In this document: positions 1-7,878 of the stretch, piece by piece | How the letters are laid out: the number at the start of each line of letters is the position of its first letter | How positions within the stretch are numbered: the first letter of the stretch is position 1 | Assembly (NCBI GenBank): GCA_009777995.1 | Contig: WRKT01000026.1 | Coordinates: forward strand, 1 to 33,023 | Reading direction: 5' to 3' | DNA from: Treponema sp. | GTDB taxonomy: Bacteria; Spirochaetota; Spirochaetia; Treponematales; Breznakiellaceae | DNA length: 33,023 nucleotides | The notes under the pieces: model-generated | What the model was told of the DNA's origin: nothing | The model's database searches: none | Seen by the model: only the letters and a program-made list of their open reading frames with translations | Made by a program: the position numbers and the translations under genes

Positions 1-2
1 CC

Positions 3-584
3 CAACCGGAATTCCCATACGAGGCCCCCTTCTCCATCACCCTAACCCTTAGCCGCATCATTGCATATACCTTACCCGCCCTCGCCCTTCTTTGGTTCGT
101 AGTCTTGGACAAAAATGACCTTCCCTTTCTGCTCAAGAAGAAACCGGATAAACCCGACCTTCTTACATTCACCATCGGCCTTGCAGGCCTTGTGACCATA
201 GGTTTTAGCATTTCCATTATTTTGATGATAATTTCAAGGTATTACGGACTTCCGATACCCCCAAGAGTATCATCACCCGATAATTTAATAGGAAATCTAG
301 TGATGATACTCTCATGCCTCGGTACAGGTTATCTCGAAGAGACATTTTTCAGGTATTATCTGCTCATAAAATACGAAAACCACAGTATGACGAGCAAGAT
401 TATCTTTTCTACTTTGCTTTTTTCCCTAAGTCACGCTCATGACGGCCCCTGGGGGATCATAAACGCAATGCTTGCGTCCATATTTCTCTCCCTGCTCTTC
501 CTGCGCTATAGATCCTTACACGGAATCGCCCTATCTCATGGCTTTTATAATATCTTTGTCTATACAATCAGTGCAATTTTATAG
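3..584 (+). CDS. CPBP-family intramembrane metalloprotease, 5' end outside the window
   Basis: The frame is open to the left edge of the window, so the gene is 5'-truncated by the window; the TTG at 105 is unlikely to be the start. The visible 193 residues are strongly hydrophobic with several membrane segments. Three CPBP (Abi/CAAX protease-like) motifs are seen in order: EETFFR (from 336), an SHAHD motif, and a closing SHGFYN motif. In this family the glutamates and histidines bind the catalytic metal inside the membrane. Bacterial members act in prenyl-protein processing, bacteriocin self-immunity or unknown roles; nothing here points to a substrate. The gene converges with the Na/Pi symporter gene, with only 10 bases between the stop codons. 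Confidence 0.85.
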   Translation, partial: QPEFPYEAPFSITLTLSRIIAYTLPALALLWFVVLDKNDLPFLLKKKPDKPDLLTFTIGLAGLVTIGFSISIILMIISRYYGLPIPPRVSSPDNLIGNLVMILSCLGTGYLEETFFRYYLLIKYENHSMTSKIIFSTLLFSLSHAHDGPWGIINAMLASIFLSLLFLRYRSLHGIALSHGFYNIFVYTISAIL

Positions 585-601
585 CAGTGCAATTTTATAG
601 C
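570..601. repeat. 16-bp perfect tandem duplication spanning two convergent stop codons
   Basis: The unit AGTGCAATTTTATAGC occurs at 570-585 and again at 586-601. The first copy holds the stop codon of the plus-strand protease gene, the second the stop codon of the minus-strand symporter gene. The duplication therefore makes up the whole intergenic space and looks recent. Confidence 0.9.
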
Positions 602-2310
602 ATTTTCCCAAGGGTATTGGAAATATCAAAGCAGAAATCCCCGAGTTTTTCGATACGCCTAACCAAATCGATGAAGAAAAGCTCTCTCTTTACGTCCTTC
701 CCAGCCTCAATTCGCTTCCTTCCGATTTTTTGCAGCCTTTTTCTCGATTTATTTATTTCAGCCTCAAGCTCCTTACTGCGTATTGTGAGCATTTTGGTAT
801 TTTCACCCAATTGCTCATGCACAAGTTCAAGGAATTCCTGGACCAGATTAAGATAGGGAATCAAATTCTCCATCTCCTTTTGACTGAATATGCGGTTTTT
901 ACGGACACTTTTCTCAAGATGAAGGCTTATGATATAACAGGCATCACTCATTTCTTCGATATGGCCCACAACCCTGAGCAATTGGGAAACCCTGCGCTTC
1001 GAGCGGAAGTTCAACTGTGCCCTGCTGCATTCAATAAGGAAGGCAGTAAGAGCCTCCCTCATCTCATCAGTATAATCCTCTTTTTCCTTTAAATCCTCGC
1101 AGAGCTTTACGGCACCCCCCTCCTTATCCGGCATTTGGCGCAGATCTTGCAGAAAACTGCTGAAGCGGGCATACATGGAGGAGGTAATACCTGCCATATC
1201 GCGAATTTCCTTCTCTGCCCGTACGATATTTAGCTCGGGGCTCCCTGCTTTAATCCCTGAAAGGTAAGAAAATGAATAATGCCCCCTCTCTTCTTCAGTC
1301 TTTTTTTCCCGGATAAGGACGGTTACAAGGGCGGCAAATTGATTCACAAAGGGCAGAAACAGTGCAGTATTCATCATCTTAAACAAGGTAGTAAACATTG
1401 CAAGATGCGTTGTGGCATTATGCCCTAAGGATTCACCTAAGGTCCAAGACCTTGCAACTTCAAGCATCCCCTGTCCCGGCATAATAAAGTCGATTAAGCG
1501 GAGCAGGGGGATTAGGAGGGGAAGGGCCCAGCAGGCGCCCAGCACATTAAAAAGAACGTGAACAAGGGCCGAGCGTTTTGCCGCAGTTTTTGCACCGATT
1601 GCGGCAAGGGAGGCATCGATTGTGGTCCCGACATTTGCTCCAAGGATCATTGCGGCACCCATTGTATAACTTACAACCCCGCTGAATGCCATAGTCAGGA
1701 CTATGGCAATTGTTGCGCTGGATGAATGGATAAGGATGGTCATTAAAAGACCTGCGCCTGCCCCTATTAAGATTGATAAGACTCCCATTTCAGTAAAGCC
1801 TGAAAGGGCTTCAAAGTTGATTATTTCGTTAATACCGCTCAATTCTTGGGTAAGATAGTGAAGCCCAAGGAATAATAGACCAAACCCCATAAGGAAATTA
1901 CCGAGGCTCCTATGTTTCCATTTAATTACACTTAAAATAAAGCCAATACCGACTGAAGGGAGGGCCATACTTGAAATATTAAGGGAAAAGCCAAGAAGAG
2001 ATACAATCCAAGCTGTTACGGTGGTGCCGATATTAGCACCGAAGATCACCCCGACAGACTGTACCAGGGTTAAGAGCCCCGCATTCACAAAGGAAACCAC
2101 CATGACAGTGGTGGCAGAAGAAGACTGAATAATCCCTGTAACAATAAAGCCGGTTAGAAGCCCTGCGAAACGGTTGCCTGTCATGAAATTGAGCGTACTT
2201 CTAAGGCGATCACCTGCACTCTGCTGAAGGCCATCGCTCATAATTTTCATGCCAAAGAGGAAGAGACAGAGCCCGCCAATCAAGTTCATGGCCAGGGAGA
2301 GTACTACCAT
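595..2310 (-). CDS. Na/Pi cotransporter family protein with C-terminal PhoU-like domain
   Basis: A 571-residue inner-membrane protein of the Na/Pi-cotransporter (NptA/PNaS, TC 2.A.58) family, expected to move phosphate or a related anion with sodium. Residues 1-330 hold the two inverted transport repeats, each with the hallmark motif: QSSSATT near residue 62 and HSSSATI near 196. After about residue 350 the protein becomes a soluble alpha-helical region rich in charged residues, as in the PhoU-like tail of bacterial members. The gene lies 29 bases downstream of the flgJ-like gene on the same strand and may be partly cotranscribed, but it also has its own promoter-like sequence ending 6 bases before its ATG. 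A second paralog lies at 9697-11451. There is no Shine-Dalgarno before the start. Confidence 0.92.
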   Translation of the reverse strand: MVVLSLAMNLIGGLCLFLFGMKIMSDGLQQSAGDRLRSTLNFMTGNRFAGLLTGFIVTGIIQSSSATTVMVVSFVNAGLLTLVQSVGVIFGANIGTTVTAWIVSLLGFSLNISSMALPSVGIGFILSVIKWKHRSLGNFLMGFGLLFLGLHYLTQELSGINEIINFEALSGFTEMGVLSILIGAGAGLLMTILIHSSSATIAIVLTMAFSGVVSYTMGAAMILGANVGTTIDASLAAIGAKTAAKRSALVHVLFNVLGACWALPLLIPLLRLIDFIMPGQGMLEVARSWTLGESLGHNATTHLAMFTTLFKMMNTALFLPFVNQFAALVTVLIREKKTEEERGHYSFSYLSGIKAGSPELNIVRAEKEIRDMAGITSSMYARFSSFLQDLRQMPDKEGGAVKLCEDLKEKEDYTDEMREALTAFLIECSRAQLNFRSKRRVSQLLRVVGHIEEMSDACYIISLHLEKSVRKNRIFSQKEMENLIPYLNLVQEFLELVHEQLGENTKMLTIRSKELEAEINKSRKRLQKIGRKRIEAGKDVKRELFFIDLVRRIEKLGDFCFDISNTLGKML

Positions 2311-2316
2311 GGCCTA

Positions 2317-2345
2317 ATGTTAAATTTTTGTTAAATTAATTACAA
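2317..2345 (-). promoter_or_regulatory. Candidate promoter of the first Na/Pi symporter, leaderless geometry
   Basis: Reading the minus strand, TTGTAA (2345-2340) is followed by 17 nt, TAACAT (2322-2317) and 6 nt before ATG 2310. The -35 overlaps the last codon and stop of the flgJ-like gene. The predicted transcript would begin at or next to the start codon. Confidence 0.45.
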
Positions 2346-2756
2346 GGTCTGAGGCAGTCCCGACAGCTCCCTATAGGCCATTTCCGCAAAGCCTAAGCTC
2401 GCATTTCGAGCCATCATCTTCGCATACTCATCGTAGAGCATATCTTCGTAAATTTCGCCTGCAAAGCCTGTTTCAATAAGATTGCTCTTCATTATGGTGC
2501 TTCTCATGCCTGTAAGAAGGTTCTTAATAAGGATGGTTTCAAGTTCAAGACAAACTTCATAGAGCTCAGGGTCCTTCACGACAGGAGGGAGGCCCGCACT
2601 CACTTGGGTGCCCGAGCCGGGCGTGGCCTGTGCCCTTCGCAGTAAATCCTCGAAAGCGGACGGATCAGAAGTTCCTAGCCTCGCATTCCCGGGAGTTGCA
2701 GAAAAGGGATTCTGTACCTGATTTATCTGTAATGCATTAAACATCCCAATATCCAT
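2340..2756 (-). CDS. flgJ: FlgJ-like flagellar rod-binding protein, no muramidase domain
   Basis: A 138-residue protein matching the rod-binding (FlgJ N-terminal, PF10135-type) domain. The core is a helical region with LLTGMRSTI, AGEIYEDMLYDEYAKMMA and the closing GFAEMAYREL segment. Gammaproteobacterial FlgJ carries a C-terminal peptidoglycan hydrolase domain; this one stops after the rod-capping part, which is usual in spirochaetes. It follows flgG by 4 bases, with its ribosome site (GAGGT) inside the flgG stop region, so translation is probably coupled. Role: periplasmic capping and assembly of the rod of the periplasmic flagella. T. pallidum has the same gene order beside its flgG-like pair, as far as I recall. 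Confidence 0.85.
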   Translation of the reverse strand: MDIGMFNALQINQVQNPFSATPGNARLGTSDPSAFEDLLRRAQATPGSGTQVSAGLPPVVKDPELYEVCLELETILIKNLLTGMRSTIMKSNLIETGFAGEIYEDMLYDEYAKMMARNASLGFAEMAYRELSGLPQTL

Positions 2757-2760
2757 TTAA

Positions 2761-3558
2761 TTACCTCTTTAATGTAGTAGCAGTGCCAAGCATATTATCT
2801 GTGGTCTGAATGGTCCTTGAATTAAACTCATAAGCTCTCTGGGCAATAATTAAATCAACCATTTCGCGCACCACTGAGACATTTGACATTTCAAGGAACT
2901 TATGGGCAATCTGGCCCATCCCGTCAAAACCGGGTCTTCCTGCAATCGGATCACCTGAGGCGGCAGAAGTCTTAAAAAGATTCTCCCCGATTGCGCTAAG
3001 GCCCACCGGGTTCGGGAAGCGGTAAAGTTCCATCTGTCCGATTTGAATCGGCTCTTCATCAATTTGGGGGACTATGACAGAAATTCTCCCGTCCTGGGAG
3101 ACAGTAATCGAGTTCGGGAGGAAGTTTTCGGGCATGATCACATCGGGAAGCACCCAATAGCCGTTATTTGTAACAAGGCGGCCGGTCTCATCAACCTTAA
3201 AACTGCCGTTCCTCGTATAAGCCCAGGAGCCGTCATACATCTGAACTCGGAAGAAACCCTCGCCCGTGATCGCGACATCTGTGGGGACTTCGGTGTTCTG
3301 CAGGGACCCTTGGGAGAATACCCTCTGGGTAGCTGCGAGCTTAACGCCGTGGCCCATCTGTATGCCGACAGGAGTCACAGTATCTTCAGTAGCAGGGGTA
3401 CCGGCAAGTCTTACAGTCTGGTAAATAAGGTCTTCAAAATCGGCTCTCTGTCTCTTATAACCTGCTGTGTTTACATTCGCAAGGTTATTTGAAATTGTAT
3501 CGATATTGTGCTGTTGTCCAATCATGCCGGATGCCCCGGTCCATAAGCTTCTTACCAT
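2761..3558 (-). CDS. flgG: Flagellar distal rod protein FlgG
   Basis: A 265-residue axial protein. The N-terminal rod motif reads MVRSLWTGASGM, followed by NNLANVNTAGYK, typical of rod and hook proteins. The central domain has GEGFFRVQ and YTRNGSFKVD, and the C-terminal helix ends in REMVDLIIAQRAYEFN and SRTIQTTDNMLGTAT. Length is close to that of other FlgG proteins (about 260). It builds the distal rod of the basal body in the periplasm. A strong GAGGAG ribosome site lies 8 bases before ATG 3558. It sits between the flgF-like gene (23 bases) and the flgJ-like gene (4 bases), forming one operon. Confidence 0.95.
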   Translation of the reverse strand: MVRSLWTGASGMIGQQHNIDTISNNLANVNTAGYKRQRADFEDLIYQTVRLAGTPATEDTVTPVGIQMGHGVKLAATQRVFSQGSLQNTEVPTDVAITGEGFFRVQMYDGSWAYTRNGSFKVDETGRLVTNNGYWVLPDVIMPENFLPNSITVSQDGRISVIVPQIDEEPIQIGQMELYRFPNPVGLSAIGENLFKTSAASGDPIAGRPGFDGMGQIAHKFLEMSNVSVVREMVDLIIAQRAYEFNSRTIQTTDNMLGTATTLKR

Positions 3559-3581
3559 TATTTACTCCTCATTCCCGATCT

Positions 3582-4433
3582 TTACCCGACTCTTGCAACT
3601 TGATTTATCAAAACACCAAGCATAGTGTCATGGCTCTGTATTGCCTTCTGATTAGCCTCGTAGGCCCTGTTCACTTCTATCATTTGAATCATTTCGCGTA
3701 CCGGCTCTACATTTGCAGCCTCAACGAAGCCCTGTAAAACCGCCGGTCTGTTTACGTCCATAATCATCGCAGGACCTGAAATTTCAGTATCTCTAAAAAG
3801 GCTTGAGCCCTGCTTTCGAAGATATCTGTCAAGTTCAAACTCAACGACCTTTAGGGTGTCAATCAAAATAGGCTCTGCCCAGGTATTTCTTTCACGCGAT
3901 ATAAGCACATTCGGGTCATCAAGGTCGTATTCGGCATTAACCCAGACCCTGCCTTCCTTATCTATCTGAAAATTATTCTCTTTAATTTGAATCGGCCCAT
4001 TCTCTCCAAGCACCTGATAACCCTCTTTGGTCAAAAGGAAGCCCTCAAGGCCAAGATGAAAGGAGCCGTTACGGGTATATCTCTCGCCATAGGGGGTGGA
4101 AACGGCAAAAAAGCCGTGTCCGTCAAGGGCAAGGTCGAAATCGCTGAAGGTTTCCTTCAAAGCGCCCTGCTCAAAGGAGACATAAAGCTCGTTAAACTCT
4201 ACGCCTGTACCGAGTCTCCCGATAATCGGGGCTACATCTGCAGAGCCAAAGGGATGACGGTATACCCCGTCATCACTCATACGGCGAATTAAAAGCTCAG
4301 GGAAGGCCTTAAAAGAAGCCTGCTCCCTCTTATACCCGTCTGTATTGACGTTTGAAAGATTGTTTGCAACAGAATCCAGCCGCCATTGCTGGGCCCTCAT
4401 CCCGCTTACTGCGGTATACCATCCACGCAACAT
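3582..4433 (-). CDS. flgF: Flagellar proximal rod / hook-basal body protein, FlgF-like
   Basis: A 283-residue axial protein with the same layout as FlgG: MLRGWYTAVSGM and NNLSNVNTDGYKREQ at the start, GHGFFAVS and YTRNGSFHL in the middle, and a C-terminal REMIQMIEVNRAYEANQ helix ending near DTMLG. It is first in the flgF-flgG-flgJ unit and is the more divergent of the two rod proteins, which fits FlgF; some spirochaete annotations call it a second FlgG. It is longer than FlgG because of an insert (about residues 45-75) after the N-terminal motif. The start has no clear Shine-Dalgarno. A TATAAT-like box about 30 bases upstream lies in the short divergent region shared with the EamA gene. Confidence 0.88.
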   Translation of the reverse strand: MLRGWYTAVSGMRAQQWRLDSVANNLSNVNTDGYKREQASFKAFPELLIRRMSDDGVYRHPFGSADVAPIIGRLGTGVEFNELYVSFEQGALKETFSDFDLALDGHGFFAVSTPYGERYTRNGSFHLGLEGFLLTKEGYQVLGENGPIQIKENNFQIDKEGRVWVNAEYDLDDPNVLISRERNTWAEPILIDTLKVVEFELDRYLRKQGSSLFRDTEISGPAMIMDVNRPAVLQGFVEAANVEPVREMIQMIEVNRAYEANQKAIQSHDTMLGVLINQVARVG

Positions 4434-4449
4434 AATATAAGCATCGGCA

Positions 4450-4478
4450 TTTACAAAACCTTAAATTATATCTATTAA
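4450..4478 (+). promoter_or_regulatory. Candidate promoter of the EamA transporter gene, leaderless geometry
   Basis: TTTACA (4450-4455), 17 nt, TATTAA (4473-4478), then 6 nt to ATG 4485. The predicted RNA would start on the first codon. Confidence 0.45.
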
Positions 4479-4484
4479 TAAGGA

Positions 4485-5357
4485 ATGGGAATAAAAATGC
4501 TGAAAGAACATCCTTCGATGGGGCAGCTTGCCATCCTTCTTACTGCTATTTTGTGGAGTTCAAGCGGCCTCTTCGTTAAATTGCTCGAATGGCACCCCGT
4601 GGTCATAACCGGAGTCAGAAGCTATATCGCAGTCATTTTCCTCCTTGTTTTGCGCTTTATTTCCCCTCCAAAAACTAGTGTAAAGAACGCAGCCCTCCCC
4701 CTATGGATAGGTGCCTTAGCATTTTCGTTTACAATGATCAGTTTTGTTATTGCAAACCGGATTACAACCGCGGCAAATGCCATTATGCTCCAGTACTCTG
4801 CCCCGATTTGGGCAGCCTTCCTAGCCTGGTGGCTATTAAAAGAAAAGCCAAGGTGGGAGCATTGGGGAGCATTGGTGCTGGTCTTTTGCGGCCTGCTCCT
4901 CTTTTTTCGCGGGGGCCTTGGCTCAGGTGCTCTTTTAGGGGACATTCTTTCGGTTGCATCAGGCATATCCTTCGGCCTTTATACGATCCTATTAAGGAAG
5001 ATAAAAGAGGGAAATCCAAGGGATATAATGCTCCTTGGCCACGCAATAAGCGCCTTTTTAAGCATCCCCTTCATAATTCTCTACCCTCCGACATTAAACG
5101 CCACATCGGTCTCAATAATTTTCTATATGGGGATAATCCAGATTGGCCTTACATCGGTATTGTTTGCATACGGAATGAAGAGGGTTAGGGCAATACAGGC
5201 AATGCTAATTGCGACAATTGAGCCGATCCTTAGCCCGGTCTGGGTTTTCATTGTCTTACGGGAGACCCCCACCCTTACAGCCCTTGCAGGAGGCACTGTA
5301 ATAGTAGCAACGGTCTTGGTTTCTTCCATAATAGGATGGAGGAGAGAGGAGATATAG
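4485..5357 (+). CDS. EamA/DMT-superfamily membrane transporter
   Basis: A 290-residue polytopic protein with about ten hydrophobic helices in two EamA repeats (roughly residues 14-140 and 152-285). Features seen are AILWSSSGLFVK at the start, NAIMLQYSAPIWAAFLAWWLLKE at the end of repeat 1, and a matching AMLIATIEPILSPVWVFI segment in repeat 2, all typical of drug/metabolite exporters. Substrate cannot be read from sequence. Two starts are possible: ATG 4485, which fits a leaderless transcript from the promoter just upstream, or ATG 4497, which has GGGA six bases before it. The downstream alkyltransferase-like gene begins 2 bases after the stop, so the two form an operon. Confidence 0.9.
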   Translation: MGIKMLKEHPSMGQLAILLTAILWSSSGLFVKLLEWHPVVITGVRSYIAVIFLLVLRFISPPKTSVKNAALPLWIGALAFSFTMISFVIANRITTAANAIMLQYSAPIWAAFLAWWLLKEKPRWEHWGALVLVFCGLLLFFRGGLGSGALLGDILSVASGISFGLYTILLRKIKEGNPRDIMLLGHAISAFLSIPFIILYPPTLNATSVSIIFYMGIIQIGLTSVLFAYGMKRVRAIQAMLIATIEPILSPVWVFIVLRETPTLTALAGGTVIVATVLVSSIIGWRREEI

Positions 5358-5359
5358 GA

Positions 5360-5659
5360 GTGACCGAAACTACCTCTCGCATTATCAGCCTAATTAAGGC
5401 CATCCCCCGGGGGAAGGTTTCGTCCTACGGCAGGATAGCCCTCGCAGCAGGACTCCGTAATGGCGCAAGGCAGACTGTTCGGGTTCTTCACTCAATGTCA
5501 GAAAAGCATGACCTCCCCTGGCACAGGGTCATCCGCTCAGACGGCAGTATAGCCTTGCCCGAAGGCGCAGGTCGTGAGCTGCAGATAGCGCTGCTTCAAG
5601 AAGAAGGCGTTGAAGTTTCGGAAGATGGCAAGGTTGATATGAGACGCTTTGAGGTTTAG
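5360..5659 (+). CDS. Alkyltransferase-like protein (ATL), MGMT fold without the acceptor cysteine
   Basis: A 99-residue protein (from GTG 5360) with the O6-alkylguanine DNA-alkyltransferase C-terminal fold: IPRGKVSSYGRIA, then the helix-turn-helix GLRNGARQTVRVL, then PWHRVIR. In true methyltransferases the motif is PCHRV; here Trp54 replaces the acceptor cysteine, as in E. coli Atl (YbaZ) and yeast Atl1. Such proteins cannot take the alkyl group but bind O6-alkylguanine, flip the base and pass the lesion to nucleotide excision repair. GTG 5360 is chosen because it follows the EamA stop and has GGAG upstream; an ATG at 5336 would overlap the EamA gene by 22 bases and add residues not typical of the family. 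Confidence 0.9.
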   Translation: MTETTSRIISLIKAIPRGKVSSYGRIALAAGLRNGARQTVRVLHSMSEKHDLPWHRVIRSDGSIALPEGAGRELQIALLQEEGVEVSEDGKVDMRRFEV

Positions 5660-5673
5660 CCCTGCAGCAAACA

Positions 5674-5718
5674 GCTCTTCTGTGTTAAACCTGCCCGGGT
5701 GCGATTGACCCGAAGAGC
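5674..5718. terminator. Stem-loop between convergent genes
   Basis: GCTCTTC (5674-5680) pairs with GAAGAGC (5712-5718), and an inner CGGGT (5696-5700) pairs with ACCCG (5708-5712); the two stems share one base so only one forms fully. It lies between the ATL stop (5659) and the stop of the minus-strand gene at 5722. No T-run follows, so a terminator role is only likely. Confidence 0.4.
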
Positions 5719-5721
5719 ACT

Positions 5722-6372
5722 TCACCACTCTCTTGGACTAAAGCCCTCGGGGACATTGATCCGCACGGTATCACCGGTTTGCTCTATTAAATAAAAGCCC
5801 TGCTTTAGGATATATCTGCGAAGTGCATCATCGATTATTGCCACGGCTATTGCTCCATGGTGCCTGCGTTTATCGCTGCGCAAATCAGCGTCCAAGCGTA
5901 ATATCTGCATACGCTCAATATGCTTTTTTACATCTTTCTGTCTTATTTTTGCCTTTACCTCAACAGCAATTACGGTTTCGCCGTTTTCAAGAAGGATATC
6001 GATTTCGGTTATATCATCCTTCGTTCCGGGCTTTTTGATCCTGACATTCGGTCCATATCTATGAAAATCAAACCCGAGCTCATTGAATTTCTCTACAATA
6101 CTTGGTGCGACAAGATGCTCCACCATTTCACCGAAACTATTGTTAAGGCCGCCCATTTGCTCCCGGAATATCTTCATCTGCCTATCATTTTCCTTTGTCT
6201 GTAGGTCGAACTCTACCCGCCTTTTTTCCATGAGTTCTCTTTCTTCCATCAGTGCCGCCCAGACTTGCTCGAAGGTAATACCTCTGGGGTAATCCGGAAG
6301 GGAGCCTCGGCTCTTTTGAGCATCGGTTGAAGTTTCAGACGCAAGGTTTTCCTGTGTGTTTGTATCTGACAT
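5722..6372 (-). CDS. DUF3782-like protein with PD-(D/E)XK nuclease-type core
   Basis: A 216-residue protein. Residues about 20-45 hold the EQVWAALMEERELMEK segment, followed by a charged helix likely to form a coiled coil. The second half has TEIDILLENGETVIAVEVKAK: an acidic residue, then E-V-K on the next strand, the signature of the PD-(D/E)XK nuclease fold. It ends in the family-typical QGFYLIEQTGDTV and a terminal PREW. Start: ATG 6372 has a very good ribosome site (GGAGAGG) 5 bases upstream; an in-frame ATG at 6417 has none. Such genes are common in treponemes and their function is unproven; DNA cleavage or mobile-element biology is an inference. The 3' stump of a close relative lies at 29831-29977. 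Confidence 0.7.
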   Translation of the reverse strand: MSDTNTQENLASETSTDAQKSRGSLPDYPRGITFEQVWAALMEERELMEKRRVEFDLQTKENDRQMKIFREQMGGLNNSFGEMVEHLVAPSIVEKFNELGFDFHRYGPNVRIKKPGTKDDITEIDILLENGETVIAVEVKAKIRQKDVKKHIERMQILRLDADLRSDKRRHHGAIAVAIIDDALRRYILKQGFYLIEQTGDTVRINVPEGFSPREW

Positions 6373-6717
6373 TTCCCTCTCCTCTATAAATAGTGTAACC
6401 GAAAATTTACGGTTCATCTATATACGGTGTAAAAATGGGTTTTTACTTTAAAATTTTAGAAAAATAATTGAAAAGATAGATGTAAGTGACTTGAGGTCGC
6501 AAATTGCGACCTTTACCCATGAAAAAGCCAAGCTAACAGAGGCCACAGGGGCGAGGTGAAGAAATTTTGAAAAACCTACCCCCGCTCTGTGACCTTCATA
6601 GCTTATCTGTATAACTCGCCCGGGTGCGAAATCCCCTTCAGTTGGGCTCCCGCCTTCAGGGTATCTCGCCCCCGGGCGATCGGAACAGTTAAAGCAATCG
6701 TTTGTGGCTTTCCCCGA
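6373..6717. other. Gene-free stretch with hairpins and a degenerate repeat element
   Basis: No convincing gene. It holds an AT-rich hairpin (GTAAAAA 6429-6435 with TTTTTAC 6440-6446) near the nuclease-like gene, a perfect hairpin AGGTCGC/GCGACCT (6494-6500 with 6506-6512), and at about 6531-6596 an imperfect palindrome containing CACAGGG and CTCTGTG that looks like a decayed copy of the CACRGAG elements. From 6618 a GC-rich part contains CCCGGGTGCG, a word also found near 5694 and 8279. An 80-residue minus frame at 6603-6845 is not supported. Confidence 0.5.
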
Positions 6718-7866
6718 TCAAGTCCCCGGGCCGGTGCCCTCAAACCCTGACCGGTTGGAAGCGCCGATAGTGCCGCCTGTCTTGGTGTGGTTTGCTGCAT
6801 TAAAATCTTGAAACCGAACATCCATGGGATTACCACTCTGTCCAATGTTGCCGGTAATACTGCCCCCGCTCATGGTGAAAGTAGCAGTAGTTTCAGATAA
6901 ATACACGCCACCGGTACCACTGCCTCCTCCGTTACCACCGGTGTTTCCGGTAATCGTGCCGCCGCTCATGATAAAAGAAGAATTCGCGTATACATGAACA
7001 GCCGCAGTATGATTGCCTGATCCCCCGGTTGTATGAGCTGTATGAGTCACCCCGGTAATTTTAGAACCGTCAAGCATGGTAAGACTACCGCCGTTCTCTA
7101 CCCTAATTAAAGAATCGCTAGGAACTGATATGCCCTGCAAAGTGATATTATTCCCCAGTGTGAGGCTTACACCGCCGGCGCTAAGATAAAATAACCTCCT
7201 GGTAGAACTACTTGAGGACATAAGTATGGTTCTCTCCGCGCCCAAACCGATGATGGTCAGTCTCATATTGGCAGTATTAAAATTTTGATACACTGTATTA
7301 ATAGGAGTATCTGAATCAAGCAGCAGGGTGTATTCACCTGCGGAAGCATTACTTCTGACATAGTTAACGGCGAGGTCAACTCTGTTAACGGCAACGCTTG
7401 CAATGCGGGGGGCAAGTGCCCAATGGGCTGTCAGAGCGATGTCGGCAGTAATGGGGGTATTATTAAAATCAAATGCCGAAGTTCCACCCGGAGCCCGCCA
7501 TTCGACAAAGACTTGAGCCATTGCAACAGGGTCAGACGCACCGGTTCCGCGATAAAGCCCCGCTGTTGTGGGCAGGGTGGTAGTAGTTGCGGTGGTAGTA
7601 GGTATTACCCCCGGGTCATGCGCATTTTCGTCTTTTTTTACATTATAGCTAGAAACCGTACTGCCGCCCGCACCGGTATTAAAGCTTACGATAAAGACAG
7701 GGTCTTCTGTCCATATAGCCTTCAGGGTGATATTGCCGGTTACCGTATTGGTGGCAAAGTTCCATTCGTTATCATTTGCTGCATTTGCCCAATATAGAAA
7801 ATTCCAGCTGCCTGCTCTTGTGGGCTCAGCGACCGGGGTCATTTTAAAATTTAGCGATATTACCAT
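6718..7866 (-). CDS. InlB-repeat / beta-helix surface protein, 5'-truncated (likely a gene remnant)
   Basis: A 382-residue product. Residues about 10-52 and 56-150 match InlB B-repeats (Listeria-Bacteroides repeat): PTRAG, NFLYW, ATNTVTGNITLKAIW, then a second unit ending ITADIALTAHW. From about 160 the protein turns into a low-complexity parallel beta-helix with repeated MSGGTITGN and MSGGSITGN turns, as in extracellular adhesin-like proteins. No signal peptide is present, and the reading frame begins inside the first InlB repeat, before its usual VTFDSNGG strand. No Shine-Dalgarno precedes ATG 7866, and the XRE gene starts 12 bases away on the other strand. I infer that the original 5' end was lost, so the gene may not be expressed or exported. 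Confidence 0.65.
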   Translation of the reverse strand: MVISLNFKMTPVAEPTRAGSWNFLYWANAANDNEWNFATNTVTGNITLKAIWTEDPVFIVSFNTGAGGSTVSSYNVKKDENAHDPGVIPTTTATTTTLPTTAGLYRGTGASDPVAMAQVFVEWRAPGGTSAFDFNNTPITADIALTAHWALAPRIASVAVNRVDLAVNYVRSNASAGEYTLLLDSDTPINTVYQNFNTANMRLTIIGLGAERTILMSSSSSTRRLFYLSAGGVSLTLGNNITLQGISVPSDSLIRVENGGSLTMLDGSKITGVTHTAHTTGGSGNHTAAVHVYANSSFIMSGGTITGNTGGNGGGSGTGGVYLSETTATFTMSGGSITGNIGQSGNPMDVRFQDFNAANHTKTGGTIGASNRSGFEGTGPGT

Positions 7867-7868
7867 AC

Positions 7869-7874
7869 TATAAT
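7869..7874 (+). promoter_or_regulatory. Perfect -10 box just before the XRE gene
   Basis: TATAAT at 7869-7874 ends 4 bases before ATG 7879. No good -35 is seen 17 bases upstream (AAAATT). The 12-bp gap is shared with the opposite-strand start at 7866. Confidence 0.35.
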
Positions 7875-7878
7875 AAAT

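Noticed and set aside
3043..3492. 149-residue plus-strand frame inside flgG
   Set aside because: It is antisense to a clear flagellar gene and shows no motif or ribosome site; it follows from the codon pattern of flgG.
4703..5188. 161-residue plus-strand frame inside the EamA gene
   Set aside because: Out-of-frame reading of a well-supported membrane transporter; no domain resemblance.
6603..6845. 80-residue minus-strand frame
   Set aside because: Its first half is the wrong frame of the InlB/beta-helix gene, it has no ribosome site and its composition (Pro, Gly, Arg) reflects GC-rich intergenic sequence.
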